Source: Hypericum androsaemum | Lineage: Eukaryota; Streptophyta; Magnoliopsida; Malpighiales; Hypericaceae | Assembly: GCA_963995505.1 (NCBI GenBank) | Contig: OZ023183.1 | Span: 14,256,671 to 14,320,670, forward strand | Reading direction: 5' to 3' | DNA length: 64,000 nucleotides | Shown here: piece by piece, positions 11,470-22,129 of the stretch | Position numbering within the stretch: position 1 is the stretch's first letter | How the letters are laid out: every line of letters starts with the position of its first letter | The notes under the pieces: model-generated | The model's input: only the letters and a program-made list of their open reading frames with translations | What the model was told of the DNA's origin: nothing | Database searches by the model: none | Program-made: the position numbers and the translations under genes

Positions 11470-13250
11470 TTCTTTTTTTTATTACGAACATTTATTAATA
11501 AGAAAAGAAAAATTACATAATGGAGATGAGAAAGGGGAAAAAAAGGAAAAGAAAAGACTAAAAGTAAAGTCAAGGCCTAAACAGGTAACCAAAATGGCAA
11601 ACCCGCTGTCATATTTAGTGACTCACCCAAACAAACCCATAAGTCGGGTAGTCAAGGGTGATTTAAATAAGCCACGGTGCATCAAAATTCTACCTCATAC
11701 TCCGACCAACGTAGATTCTCACCGGTGTAGGTAGTCCCAGTCCTCTTCCTTGCTTGAAAGCGAGTGTTCTTGGCAGACGATAGGTCGAAATCCTCCAAGT
11801 CCGACTGCGAATTGACCTTGTCCGCCCAATTGTTCTTCATCTTCTTGGTCATCGAACCCATGAACTTCAACGAGTCCGGAAGATCATCGTTGTCAGAAAA
11901 AGCAACGACCTCATTGCCCCCTTGATCCAGGATAGGCATGGGATCCGTAGCAGGTAAAGCCGAGCCGTAGCCCAAAATAGATGGGGACGGGCCCTGTAGA
12001 ATCGGAGTTCCCTTGCCAAGGAATCCGGGCTTCAGACCCTTGTGCTTAGAACCCTTAGAACTCGTAGATCGACTAGGTAAAACCCCTCCCGCAGTGACAT
12101 AGGCAGCTTTCTTAGCTTCAATTTTTGCCAAATCCGAATCGGACTGATGCAATGACAAACACGAAACCGATTTAAAACTCTTCTTGTGCGAATTTTTTTT
12201 GCTCGAAACTGAACTAGCACCCTCCGAACTCGGAGAGTCTGAAAGAGGCGAGCTAGCGCTCGGAACCGGAGACATAGGTTCCTTAACGATTGGCGGAGTA
12301 GTTTGCGGGCCCGTATTAGGCGAGTCCATTGAAACATCCTCAATACGCACTCCACTAGGCATTTGTCCGCTCACTTGCTCAGGTAAATCATCTTTGTTGC
12401 ACAAAAAATTCTCCCTCTCCGAAACCAAAATCATTGTGAGGGAACCCGCACCATGCCTGTCGACATCCGGCAGAGTCGAGCTGATAACAATAGCATTATT
12501 TTCCGCACAAAGTTGAGAAGGACTGCGGATTGATGCATTTTGCTCACCACTTGTTACAGTAGCAAGCAAATCAGTTTGAGTTGCTTTCAAAAGTTCCTGG
12601 CCAAACTTAGAAAAAACAATACCAACAAGCTCCTGTACCACGTCAACACGAGGAACAAAAGGCACCAAATTACTACCAGGTTCGATGCTTGTTTCATAAG
12701 AAACCGGGGCAAATGTATCTTGATGCTCATTCAAAACACTTGGGGAGAGACCCAAGGATACAACCTGCACATTATCAAAAGTAACAGGGACCAAATCATT
12801 CGACACAATTAGATCCACTTCCTTCCCCTGAGACACGGCAGCGGGCAATCCCAAATCCAAACTCGGCAAAGCAACATCTGACTCATGTACCGAAGGGCTC
12901 AATGGAACAGCCCTTTCGGAAGAAATTACTGGTCGAATCTCCTCATCCTCCATCTCCTAGTCAATGGGACACTCCGTAGCCAGATCATCGTCCACTCGAG
13001 GCATTTCCTTTGCATTAGAAACTCCAAAGCTGTAAGTAGGATCAGATTAGAGAACTCCTCAATTTGCAAAGCATGCACCATAGAATCCCCATGCACCATT
13101 GACGCAATACCAACAAAAGCCAAAGGGATCACATCCCCAACCCGAAGCACAGCTGCGCCGTCAGGGTCCTTTGGAGCTGAAGTTGAAACAGAAGCGGCCT
13201 CCACCACAACCTCCACTTCCTTCTCATCCTGCAACACATCTTCCGGACCC
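11470..13250 (-). mobile_element. LINE ORF1-type retroposon (copy 1, ORF1 C-terminal region plus 3' UTR)
   Basis: Minus-strand element with a 3' UTR of about 200 bp (11681 down to 11480) ending in an A-rich tail, and a long ORF upstream. The same ORF end and 3' UTR recur at 4270-4640 (+) and 41607-43130 (-). No endonuclease or reverse transcriptase lies between the ORF and the tail in any copy. The left (3') end is sharp and the right (5') end merges with the MITE at 13251. Confidence 0.7.
11682..12953 (-). CDS. Retroposon ORF1-like protein, C-terminal part (DUF4283-family LINE ORF1 type, inferred)
   Basis: 423 codons, open. Rich in Ser, Pro and acidic residues, without a catalytic motif. 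It contains a Ser/Lys stretch SSVSSKKNSHKKSF, a KKAAYVTAGGVLPSRS segment, and the C-terminal MKNNWADKVNSQSDLEDFD followed by LRWSEYEVEF. That C-terminal pattern (WADxVDSxxD plus a basic tail) matches the end of plant LINE ORF1 proteins. The N-terminal DUF4283 and zinc knuckle are not present. The ATG at 12953 is probably internal to the original ORF, since related sequence continues upstream to about 13237 in another frame (MLQDEKEVEVVV). It is probably not a cellular gene. Confidence 0.6.
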   Translation of the reverse strand: MEDEEIRPVISSERAVPLSPSVHESDVALPSLDLGLPAAVSQGKEVDLIVSNDLVPVTFDNVQVVSLGLSPSVLNEHQDTFAPVSYETSIEPGSNLVPFVPRVDVVQELVGIVFSKFGQELLKATQTDLLATVTSGEQNASIRSPSQLCAENNAIVISSTLPDVDRHGAGSLTMILVSERENFLCNKDDLPEQVSGQMPSGVRIEDVSMDSPNTGPQTTPPIVKEPMSPVPSASSPLSDSPSSEGASSVSSKKNSHKKSFKSVSCLSLHQSDSDLAKIEAKKAAYVTAGGVLPSRSTSSKGSKHKGLKPGFLGKGTPILQGPSPSILGYGSALPATDPMPILDQGGNEVVAFSDNDDLPDSLKFMGSMTKKMKNNWADKVNSQSDLEDFDLSSAKNTRFQARKRTGTTYTGENLRWSEYEVEF

Positions 13251-13470
13251 TAGTATACCTAAATCTATGATTTAGCGTCTTGATTATCAAATAGATGATA
13301 AAATCTCCCGTGTTTGGTTTATTATACTCTTGGGTTCCTCGCTGACGTCATTCACGATTTCTTCCCTTAAAATACCAGTGACGGAGCCGAGAGTATAATA
13401 AACCAAACACGGGAACTTTATCATCTATTTTTATAATCAAAGAGTTAAATCATAGATTTAATCATACTTA
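13251..13470. mobile_element. MITE with about 90-bp terminal inverted repeats
   Basis: The left arm 13251-13350 and right arm 13377-13470 are reverse complements with scattered mismatches. Both contain AAATCTATGATTTA, AATAGATGATAAA and CCCGTGTTTGGTTTATTATA, the last reading inward toward a TGACG(T/G) core. The whole is one near-complete hairpin with a loop of about 26 bp. The inner part (GGTTTATTATACTCTxGG plus TGACGTCA) resembles the inner TIR of the Mutator-type elements at 27481 and 29232. No target duplication was resolved. Confidence 0.8.
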
Positions 13471-14117
13471 AAGAACCTAAGAATAATTTATCCTTAATTT
13501 TTGTTGTCTATATATAGTCATTCATGTACATTAAGTTACTCGGTAATCGTTACCCTTAAAAATTTTATTCTGCAAGAAGCCACCATCCATCTTCATGTCG
13601 CACGGATCTCACCTCATTACTATTCATCATTGCTTTAAAATACGTGTTTTGACCGGCTATCAGACGACCATCCTAAAATGAGACCCAATCATTTTTATAC
13701 CAAAATTCGAAGGGTGTTAGTTTGGTTGGTCAAGATCAAACTATCCAAATTTATTATTTTTTGAAAAAATATTTTAGACTTTGTTATATTAAATTAGAAT
13801 TTTAATAATTTTAAATCATAAACATTTCATTATATTTGAAAAAAGACATGTTTGGTATTGTAGAATGATTAACATCTTGCAACAAAGATTTTTGAAACGA
13901 TAAATATTATCTCACCAAAAAGAAGTTACACCAAGAATACAACGTCGGCCAGACCATAATCGGTTGCACAAGCAGCAACCAAACCAATGACGTTGTTGGT
14001 TTATTGCAATGGCTCGTATGAAATCTTCTGCGGATCTTGAGCTATGTTCCCTAGGTATGTTTCTGTGTTGGAACCTCTGGTTGTCTAAGATATTAGATAA
14101 TTAAACTTGTTCATAAA
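13471..14117. other. AT-rich intergenic sequence, nothing recognised
   Basis: No ORF or structure supported between the MITE and the Copia-2 LTR. Confidence 0.4.
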
Positions 14118-14329
14118 TGTTCTAAGTTCGTGAGTGTATTTAGAAGTTCAAGTGACTATTTTGACTATGTCTAGAGAATTTAAAAGGTTGATGTATTGAA
14201 TGTGTAACTTGGAGTCTCTTAATTTGCTCACCTCCAAGTATACATGTATAATTTGTTGAATGGAATAAATAACACATCAAGAAACTTATTAAAGTAAAAA
14301 ACCTTGCCTACTTCTCTGTCCCTTTCCCA
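14118..14329 (+). repeat. Left LTR of Copia-2
   Basis: Pairs with 19275-19486. Similarity ends at TTTCCCA on the right in both copies. Confidence 0.75.
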
Positions 14330-14513
14330 GTAAAAGTGACGTGAGAGAGTGTACTAGAGCCTACACTTATCCATTCTTTTATGTGTGAGTGCACTTGAGG
14401 ACAAATCCAAGTGTACGTGTCCTACAAAGAAAAAAAAATAGCAAATATTTCTTTTGTGATACCCCGTTAATGATCTGTTCTGTCTAAAATGCTTAAGCAA
14501 TGTGATTGGTACT

Positions 14514-14650
14514 ATCCATACCAACAAGGTGTACCTTCCTTTCCGTCACACATCCTGAGAGAACTCCAAGGTTAAACGCGTTTGGCCGGGAGTAGGATCA
14601 GGATGGGTGACCTCCTAGGAAGTTTTTCAGGATGCGTGCGAGTGAAGATA
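14514..14650 (+). pseudogene. 5S rRNA-like sequence in left Cassandra LTR
   Basis: Contains AGAACTCC, GGTTAAACGCG (5S box A region, normally AAGTTAAGCG), GAGTAGGATCAGGATGGGTGACCTCC (intermediate element and box C) and GGAAGT, in the order and spacing of plant 5S rRNA. In Cassandra this region can act as an internal pol III promoter. It is not a genuine 5S gene: the first part and the 3' end are diverged. Confidence 0.9.
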
Positions 14651-14901
14651 AAATACACTGGAAAAGACCTGTGTTGGTCTGTGGAGACAGTCGGTTGGAT
14701 CACGGGGCGTTACATATGGTATCAGAGCATCACCTCGGCTAGTACGGTGTGGTTCGAGAATCGAATAGACCAGAGGACGAGGGATTCTGGGACTGACTGA
14801 TTCTGGCGCGACGAGGTCGTCGCGTATTTAAGGAGGGGTGAATGTGATACCCCGTTAATGATCTGTTCTGTCTAAAATGCTTAAGTGATTTGATTGGTAC
14901 T

Positions 14902-15038
14902 ATCCATACCAACAAGGTGTACCTTCTTTTCTGGCACACATCCTGAGAGAACTCCAAGGTTAAACGCGTTTGGCCGGGAGTAGGATCAGGATGGGTGACC
15001 TCCTGAGAAGTTTTCCAGGATGCGTGCGAGTGAGGACA
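14902..15038 (+). pseudogene. 5S rRNA-like sequence in right Cassandra LTR
   Basis: Same 5S-derived block, offset exactly 388 bp from the left copy, with the box A and box C equivalents retained and GAGAAGT in place of GGAAGT. Confidence 0.9.
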
Positions 15039-15154
15039 AAATACACTGGAAAAGACCCGTGTTGGTCTGTGGAGATAGTCGGTCGGATCACGGGACGTTA
15101 CATCTTTAGTAGAGGAAGGCTACTGTCAAAAATAAAAATTAGTGAGGGAAGGAA

Positions 15155-16140
15155 ATAAAATAGTGGAATCATATGCTTCTTCATCATCTTCAATCGGCTT
15201 ACAAGTGCCAAGACTCACGAAGGGCAATTATGAGTTATGGAGTATACAAATGAAGGCCCTCTAGGGTTCTTATGATGCATGAGAGTTTGTCGAGAATGGG
15301 CTCGAGGAGCCTACACCAGAGGAAGAAGCTGCTTTGTCCAAGAGGGATAAAGACCAATTGAATGAGAATCGCAAATCCGAAAAGAAGGCCCTTTTTACCA
15401 TCTACCAAGGGATTGATGAGGCGACTTTTGAATTAATTTCGCATGCTGAAACATCAAAGGAGGCGTGGGATCTCCTTAAAAATGCCTTTAGTGGAGTGGA
15501 CAAGGTGAAAAAGGTACGGCTACAAACTTTACGAGCACAATTTGAGAAGTTGGAAAAGGCAAGTTCCGAATTTATTTCCGATTACTTTGCCAACGTAATT
15601 TCAGTTTCACATCAAATGAAAAGAAATGGAGAAGAACTCGGTGATGTTCGTATGATAGAAAAAATATTGAGATCTCTCGATCCATCGTGTTGTTGTAGCC
15701 ATTGAAGAATCAAAAGATTTGTAGGAGATGACCGTGGAATAATTGATGGGGTCTCTACAAACATATGAGGCAAGATTGATGTTTAGAAGCGATGAGAAAA
15801 ATGTGGAGCAGGTTCTACAAAGTAAGTTGAATTTGAAGTCGGATACAACAAGAGGTGGTTTTTGAGGACGAGGAAGAGGTTCTTGAGGTAGAGGCCGTGG
15901 AGGTCAATCTGGTCGTGGAAGTGGAGACCGTGGAGGCGGAGACCGTGGAGACCAATCTGAAAATCAAAATGAAAATGATGGTGGACAAAGAGGTCGTGGG
16001 CGCGGATGGCATAGAGGCTGTGGACGTGGACGAGGATTTGGTCGAGGTATGAACTCTGGTTGGCACAACACTGATAAGTCCAATGTCCAATGTTTTAATT
16101 GCAATAAGTATGGACATTATTCTTATGAATGTTATCATAA
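15155..16140 (+). pseudogene. Copia-2 gag
   Basis: Starts near 15155 with a Ser-rich leader and LQVPRLTKGNYELWSIQMKAL, the UBN2-type gag start. It continues through KALFTIYQGIDEATFELI, EAWDLLKNAFSGVDKVKKVR and ISDYFANVISVSHQMKRNGE. A Gly/Arg-rich linker follows, then the zinc knuckle CFNCNKYGHYSYEC (near 16090). Stops lie at about 15263 and 15702, with frame changes in the Arg/Gly linker (15840-16050). Gag packages element RNA; this copy cannot make full-length protein. Confidence 0.88.
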
Positions 16141-17620
16141 GAAGAACGTGAATTTTATTCATAAAGAAGAAGGAAATGAAGAGTTTGTTTTGTTGTTGGC
16201 TGCTAATGGTTTTGATTCCTCGGATTCAACCACATGGTATCTTGATTCCGGAGCATCAAGTCATATGTGTGGGAGAAAAGAATTATTTGCTAATCTTGAT
16301 GAAAGCAACTATGGAAATATTATTTTTGGAGACCGCTCTCAAAGAAAAATTGCCGATATGAAGAATAATATTCTGAGTTTATTATGTTGATTACCGATAT
16401 ATTTCAGATGTTTATTATGTTCCTGATATGAAGAATAATATTCTGAGTTTGGGACAATTATTGGAGAAAAACTATCATATTGAATTGAAGGACAATAAGT
16501 TATTTGTTCGGGACAAGGAAAATAAGTTGATTATATGTGTGCCAATGACAAAGAATAGAATGTTCCCGCTTCATTTGTCTATTGCACAAGAAAGTTGTTT
16601 GAAAGCATCCACAGATGACTTGGCTATTCTTTGGCATTCACGGTATGGACATCTTAATTTCCAAGCCTTATAGTTGATGGAAAAGAAGCATATTGTTTCT
16701 GGTTTGCCTAAGTTTAGCACGCCCAATAAATTATGTGAAGTTTGTGTCTTGGGCAAGCAGCAGAGAAAAACTTTTACAGGAAGGAGGTCATGGCGAGCTG
16801 ATGAACGCCTTGAGTTGGTCCATTCGGATGTATGCGGGCCAATTCAACCACTATCAATTGGTGGAAATAGGTACTTTCTCACTTTCACTGATGATTACAG
16901 CGGAAAGACTTGGATTTATTTGATCCGAAACAAGAGTAAAGTGTTTGAGAAATTCAAAGATTTCAAAAGCATGGTGGAAAAACAAAGTGGTTGCTGTTTG
17001 AAAATTCTTAGAACTGATCATGGTGGAGAATACACCTCCAATGAGTTTGAAGCTTTTTGCAGGGCTAATGGAGTTGTTCACCAACTTACTATGCCGTATA
17101 CGTCTCAGCAAAATGGTATCTTGGAGAGAAAGAATCGTACCATTCTTAATTAGGTTCGGTGTATGATTAAGGAGATGAATGTTCCAAAATAATTTTGGGG
17201 AGATGCTGTGGCTACTGCGGTTTATTTATTAAACCGATTTCCTACCAAGCGGCTTAATGATATTACCCCGGAAGAAGCTTGGAGCAAAAGGAAACCAAGA
17301 GTTGATCATTTGAGAATTTTTGGCTCAGTTGCTTATGCGAAAATTCAAGATGGAAAAAGGACGAAGCTTGATGATAAAGGCCAAAAATATATATTGCTTG
17401 GATATGGCGAGAACTCTAGTGGCTATAAACTATTTAATCCGCTTACAAGGAAAGTGGTGATGTCTAGAGATGTTGAATTTGATGAAAAGGAAATCTGCAA
17501 TTGGGATTCTGATGCTCGGGAAGAAAATCTTGTCATTGATGATGAGGTTATTTCGGAAGCATATGTTAAGGAAGAGCACAAGAAGATGAAGTTACACCTA
17601 CTGTCTCTGGAAACTCAATG
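16140..17620 (+). pseudogene. Copia-2 protease and integrase
   Basis: The protease active site is WYLDSGASSHMCG (near 16235). A duplication of GATATGAAGAATAATATTCT (16356 and 16427) with an intervening stop breaks the frame after it. The integrase zinc domain is read as HSRYGHLNF and CEVCVLGKQ. The core holds the first Asp (VHSDVCGP), second Asp (RTDHGGEY) and Glu (GILERKNRT), so the DDE triad is visible. GYGENSSGYKLFNPLTRKVV marks the C-terminal region. Stops occur at about 16671 and 17151. Confidence 0.85.
16356..16452 (+). repeat. Short-range direct duplication inside Copia-2 pol
   Basis: A 26-bp sequence starting GATATGAAGAATAATATTC occurs at 16356-16381 and again at 16427-16452, with a stop codon between. 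This is a local duplication that broke the protease-integrase frame. Confidence 0.8.
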
Positions 17621-19332
17621 GAAGCAAGTGGTTCTTCTTCGAGTCCAGCCACTCGGACACGAAGAGTTGATGATCTTTATTCAGCCACTCGAAGACTTGA
17701 TATGGATGAGTTCACCTTATTGTATCTCTTTGCAGGATTTGATCCTTTACACTTTGAAGATGCTAGTGAAGAAAAGGTGTGGCAAGATGCAATGAAAGAA
17801 GAAATTCAAGCCATAGAGAAGAACAATACTTGGCAGCTAGTTTCACTACCCGAAGGACATCATTCCATAGGTGTCAAATGGATTTTTAAGACAAAGAAGA
17901 ATGCAAAAGGGGAAGTAGAGAAGTATAAAGCCCGACTCGTTGCAAAGGGCTACAAACAACATCATGTCATTGATTATGATGAGGTGTTCGCACTAGTTGC
18001 TCGCCTTGAGACGGTGAGATTGCTTATTGCCTTGGCGGCTCAAAAGAAATGGAAGCTGTTTCATATGGATGTAAAGTCCACTTTTCTTAATGGCTATCTT
18101 GATGAGAAAATTTATGTTGAGCAACCCGAGGGATTTGTTATTCCCGGATAGGAGGAGAAGGTTTATAAGTTGAGCAAGGCACTCTATGGGCTTAAACAAG
18201 CACCGGAGCATGGAACTCGCGTATTGATGCATATTTTCTTGGGCATGGCTTTATGAAGTGTCCATATGAGCATGCTCTTTATGTGAAGGTTGATTCTAAT
18301 GGTGGGGTTCTATTTGTGTGTCTTTATGTTGATGATCTTATGTTCACAGGAAATAATGAAGCTATGTTGAAGGAATTCAAGGATTCAATGATCCAAGAAT
18401 TTGAAATGATTGATCTAGGCCTTATGAAATATTTTCTGGGCATCGAAGTTGATCAAAGAGAAGATGGTGTCTTTGTCTCTCAAACAAAGTATGCTCGGGA
18501 TATTCTTGCAAAGTTTTCAATGGCGGATTGCAATCCTGAAGCTACACCAGTTGACTAGAGTGTCAAGTTAACCAAGGAGGGAGATGGTGATCTTGTTGAT
18601 TCGACATTTTATAAAAGTATTATTGGCAGTTTACGATATTTGACTTGCACCAGACCAGATATTATGTATGGAGTTGGCTTGGTTAGTCATTTTTCGGAGG
18701 AGCCGAAAGAGTCGCACTTACAAGCTGCTAAAAGGATTGTGCATTATTTGAAAGGCACGGGTGATTATGGCATTTTTTATTCCTCTTCGCCAAATTCTGA
18801 AGTAGTTGGCTACAGTGATATTGATTGGGGTGGAAGCTATGACAGGAAAAGTACTTCTGGCTTTGTGTTCTATCTTGGAGGAAGTGTATTTACATGGTCC
18901 TCGAAGAAACAATCTGTTGTCGCTTTATCGACATGTGAGGCAGAATATATTGCAGCGGCATCATGTGTTTGTCATGCGATTTGGCTCAAAAGATTACTTG
19001 AGGTACTTCAAATTGATCAAAAGGAGCCTATGAAGATTTATATGGACAACAAGTTAGCTATTGCACTTGCGAAGAATCCAGTTCATCATGAAAGATCGAA
19101 GCATATTGATGTCCAATTTCATTTCATCCGAGAACATGTGAAGAATAAAGATGTGCAGCTCATTCATGTCGCATCAAGAGAACATGCAGCAGATATTTTC
19201 ACTAAACCCCTCAAGAATGATTTGTTTGTTGAGCTACGAAGAAAGCTCGGTGACTATATAGAAGTCCAAGTGAATGTATCTAAGTGCGTGAATGTATCTA
19301 GAAGTCCAAGTAATTATTTTGACTGTGCCTAG
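17618..19332 (+). pseudogene. Copia-2 reverse transcriptase and RNase H
   Basis: RT motifs: GVKWIFKTKKNAKGEVEKYKA, MDVKSTFLNGYLDEKIYVEQ, YGLKQAP, the catalytic YVDDLMFTGN (18325) and LMKYFLGIEV. RNase H motifs: SDIDWGGSYDRKSTSG, CEAEYIAAASC, YMDNKLAIALAKNP and HIDVQFHFIREHV, ending ADIFTKPL (19210). Lesions: stop after GFVIPG (18149), a one-base loss near 18208 and a stop at 18556. RNase H is still open for 230 codons, so decay is moderate. Confidence 0.9.
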
Positions 19333-19486
19333 AGAATTTAAAAGGTTGATGCATTGGATGTGTTACTTGGAGTCTCTTAGTTTGCTCACCTCCAAGTATA
19401 AATATGTAATTTGTTGAATGGAATAAATAACACATCCAGAAGCTTATTAAGTAAAAAATCTTGTCTACTTCTCTGTCCCTTTCCCA
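19275..19486 (+). repeat. Right LTR of Copia-2
   Basis: Pairs with 14118-14329 and overlaps the last codons of the RNase H frame. Confidence 0.75.
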
Positions 19487-19589
19487 CATAAGAATCACTC
19501 TCTTTGAGGAAGTAAAAATTGATCTGATTTCAACTTTGAACTTGGCCTCTTATTTGTGTCATGAATATTTGCAGATAATAGGTTCGAAA

Positions 19590-20105
19590 CAGCTGTGTCG
19601 TAGTGAAGTTGATGTGCGGCTCAGCTCGTGGATGGCCCCAGAATCGGGTATTGTTAAATTCAATTATGATGTCTCCTGGGTGGATAAAATTCTCATGCGG
19701 GGGTGGCTGCAATTGCTCGTAATCATTTAGGCCTCATCATTGAAGGTCATACAGATTTTAGACATGCTCAATCACCTCTCGAGGCTGAGTTGTTGGCGAT
19801 CAAACTTGCTCTCACCATCATCAGATAAAAGTTCCAGAGTTTGAACTCTTTGGTGGAGACCGATTGTCTGTTGGCCCACAATTTCGTAAATGATACATCT
19901 TCCCTAGTCTACTGGCAAGTTGAACCCCTTGTTGAAAGATTAGGCTTTTGTTACTTGATTTGCCCAATTGTCAGTTGGCTTTGATTCCTAGAACTCGGAA
20001 CCGGGTTGCGGACTGGTTCTGTAGGCAGGCTAGATTACTTTCACTCCCCGGAGGACTGACTTGTGGTCCATCCGGTGGAACTTGATGCTTTGTTGTTCAC
20101 AGTCT
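19590..20105 (+). pseudogene. LINE RNase H-like (RVT_3) domain remnant
   Basis: Readable pieces are WMAPESGIVKFNYDVSW, ARNHLGLIIEGHT, PLEAELLAIKLAL, ETDCLLAHNF and RTRNRVADWF. This is the order of the RNase H-like domain at the C-terminus of plant non-LTR retrotransposon ORF2. Frames are broken by stops near 19728 and 19830. There is no reverse transcriptase upstream: the right LTR of Copia-2 lies about 100 bp away, so Copia-2 inserted next to or into this fragment. Confidence 0.75.
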
Positions 20106-20840
20106 TCCCTACTTAAGTAGTTAATATATGTGTTATTTTACCCCTAAAAAAATCAATGACATTGACACACATGCAACAACATAAAAAACTCAAGGGTTTG
20201 TGTTTAGGGTGAGGTGAGAAGAAGAAGGTGAAGGTGGTAGGAAGAAGGTGCATTTTGAAAATGTGTAAAAAAATTGGCTTTTTTATATCATTCCACATTA
20301 ATACGTATGCAACAACTTAAAAAAGTCAATCATCACAGTAATCGCTAAACGTTGTCGTTTCAAGAAATTTTAAATTATGTGGACTACCAAATGTTCGAAT
20401 AGCCCAGACTAACAACTAATAAAAATTCATAAACCACATGGACTGAATTCAAAATTCTAAACCAAAGATCATAAATATGAAATTCGTAATACTAAAAGAT
20501 ACTAAAGTGCACTTTTCCCTAAAATGCTGTCCATGTATATTCCTTGACGCCATTCCTGGGTCATCCCTTCGTCAGTGAAGCCCACCCCAAATAAGGCACA
20601 TTTAGCATCCTCATCTGGACAAATGATAGAACAGACACCGAATACCATAACTCCTCATTAGATATACCTCAGTGCATTGGATTACAGAAGCCACCGAATA
20701 AGTAAGTGCATGCTTGTTAACGCAGAATACTATTAAAAACCATTCGGCACAACACTTTTACACAGCCAACCATCAATGTCTAACAGTTTGGAGCAGAACA
20801 ATGAAGAGGAAAAGTGTAATTTGTTCAACAAAGGATTTCA
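20106..20840. other. Intergenic sequence, nothing recognised
   Basis: No gene. The last bases before the LTR (TTTGTTCAACAAAGGATTT) could encode LFNKGF, reminiscent of the O-methyltransferase motif LFNNGI at 10390, but the match is too short to call. Confidence 0.35.
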
Positions 20841-21207
20841 TGTTGAAAAGTAAACTTGATTTGTATTTATATTAGTCTAAAATTATCTAGGAAGTACATG
20901 TGTGATCTAGAGTTATCATGAATGTATTAAAAGTCAAAAGTCAAAAATGGTGGGTAGTAAAAGTTATCTACATAATTATCTAGATAAGATTAGAGATAAG
21001 GATTATCTAGATAAATTTAGAGATAAGGATTAGAATAGTCAAAGGAGGTGAAACACTCCCTATATATAGGGATGGTTAGCTAGCAATTAGAAGTTGTAAT
21101 TGAGTGGTCAAATAAAAGTAAGGTCCTGTAAAAGTTAAAGTGTTGTGTAATAAAAGTTTGTGTTCTTTTTCATTAAGTATCGAGAGTATAGCCACTAATT
21201 TTCAACA
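20841..21207 (+). repeat. Left LTR of Copia-3
   Basis: 367 bp and 97% identical to 24035-24401. It contains a TATATATAGG box near 21061 that could drive the element. Confidence 0.95.
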
Positions 21208-21231
21208 AAGTGGTATCAGAGCCAAGTTCAA

Positions 21232-22125
21232 ATGGCTAGTGATATGTTCTCTTTTCAAGTTCCTAGACTCACCAAAGACAATTATGAAAATTGGTCCATC
21301 CAAATAAAGGCATTGCTCGGCTCTCAAGATGCATGGAAGATCGTAGAGAAAGGCTATGTCGAACCGGAGGATGAAGCGGCACTCTCTCAAAATCAAAAGG
21401 AAGTGCTACGTGGCTCGAGAAAGAGAGACAAGAAGGCTCTCTACCTCATCTATCAAGGCATGGATGAGTCATCATTCGAGAAGATATCGAGGGCCGCTAC
21501 CGCAAAGCAAGCGTGGGAAATTTTGCAAAATTCCTTCAAAGGAGTTGATAAAGTGAGGAAGGTTCGATTACAAACTCTAAGAGGTGAGTTTGAATCTCTC
21601 TCTATGAAAGAGTCCGAATCTATATCGGATTACTTTTGAAGAGTTTTAGTTGTTGTCAACCAATTAAGAAGAAATGGAGAAGTTTTGGAAGATAGTCGTG
21701 TGATCGAGAAAATATTACAATCACTTGTTCCAAAATTTGACTATATCGTTGTCGCAAATGAAGAGTCTAAAGACCTCGAATCTATGAATGTGGACGAACT
21801 CATGGGATCCTTGCAAGCCCATGAAGAAAGAACGAGAAAAAGAAAGCAAGAGGGTGCTGTAGAACAAGTGCTACAAGCTAATCTCACTTTAAAAGAAAGA
21901 GGAGAGAGCTCTAGTAGCAACACTAGAGGAAGAGGACGTGGCTATTACAAGGGAAAAGGAAGAGGCAAGCCAAATGATGATGAACAAAAGGGTCAGAGGC
22001 CAAGCTCCACCAGAGGACGTGGTAGAGGAAATTATTCATGCTGCAACTATAAGCCAAGGTATGACAAATCTCAAATTGAATGCTATAATTGTCATAAGCT
22101 TGGTCATTATGCTTCGGAGTGTTGA
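21232..22125 (+). pseudogene. Copia-3 gag
   Basis: [20 protein letters not shown] opens an UBN2-type gag with [18 protein letters not shown] and [20 protein letters not shown] single stop (TGA at 21637) splits the ORF, which resumes as [20 protein letters not shown]. An [15 protein letters not shown] linker and zinc knuckle [14 protein letters not shown] follow. A second stop ends it at 22123. Only two point lesions in about 300 codons agrees with the young LTR age. Related to the Copia-2 gag but a distinct family. Confidence 0.92.
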
Positions 22126-22129
22126 TTTT

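Larger units (their letters stand above)
14455..15102 (+). mobile_element. Cassandra TRIM (5S-rRNA-bearing LTR retrotransposon)
   Basis: Two 260-bp LTRs (14455-14714 and 14843-15102), each starting TGTGATACCCCGTTAATG and ending CGTTACA. The first is followed by primer site TGGTATCAGAGC (14717-14728), and a purine tract AAGGAGGGGTGAA precedes the second. A perfect 5-bp target duplication TCTTT flanks the whole (14450-14454 and 15103-15107). Each LTR contains most of a 5S rRNA sequence, the hallmark of Cassandra. The internal domain is only about 128 bp and non-coding. The LTRs differ at about 15 of 260 positions. It sits inside the 5' leader of Copia-2, so it inserted after Copia-2. Confidence 0.96.
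14118..19486 (+). mobile_element. Ty1/Copia retrotransposon (Copia-2), nearly complete but broken
   Basis: LTRs of about 212 bp at 14118-14329 and 19275-19486 share TTTAAAAGGTTGATG, CTCACCTCCAAGTATA, TTGTTGAATGGAATAA and the end CTCTGTCCCTTTCCCA. Gag, protease, integrase, reverse transcriptase and RNase H follow in the canonical Copia order. The 5' leader is interrupted by a Cassandra TRIM (14455-15102), and the ORFs carry several stops and frameshifts. No convincing 5-bp target duplication was seen. LTR edges are good to a few bases. Confidence 0.88.

Noticed and set aside
14582..15158. Repeated short ORFs starting MAGSRIRMGDLL
   Set aside because: They are translations of the 5S-rRNA-derived part of the Cassandra LTRs, not proteins.
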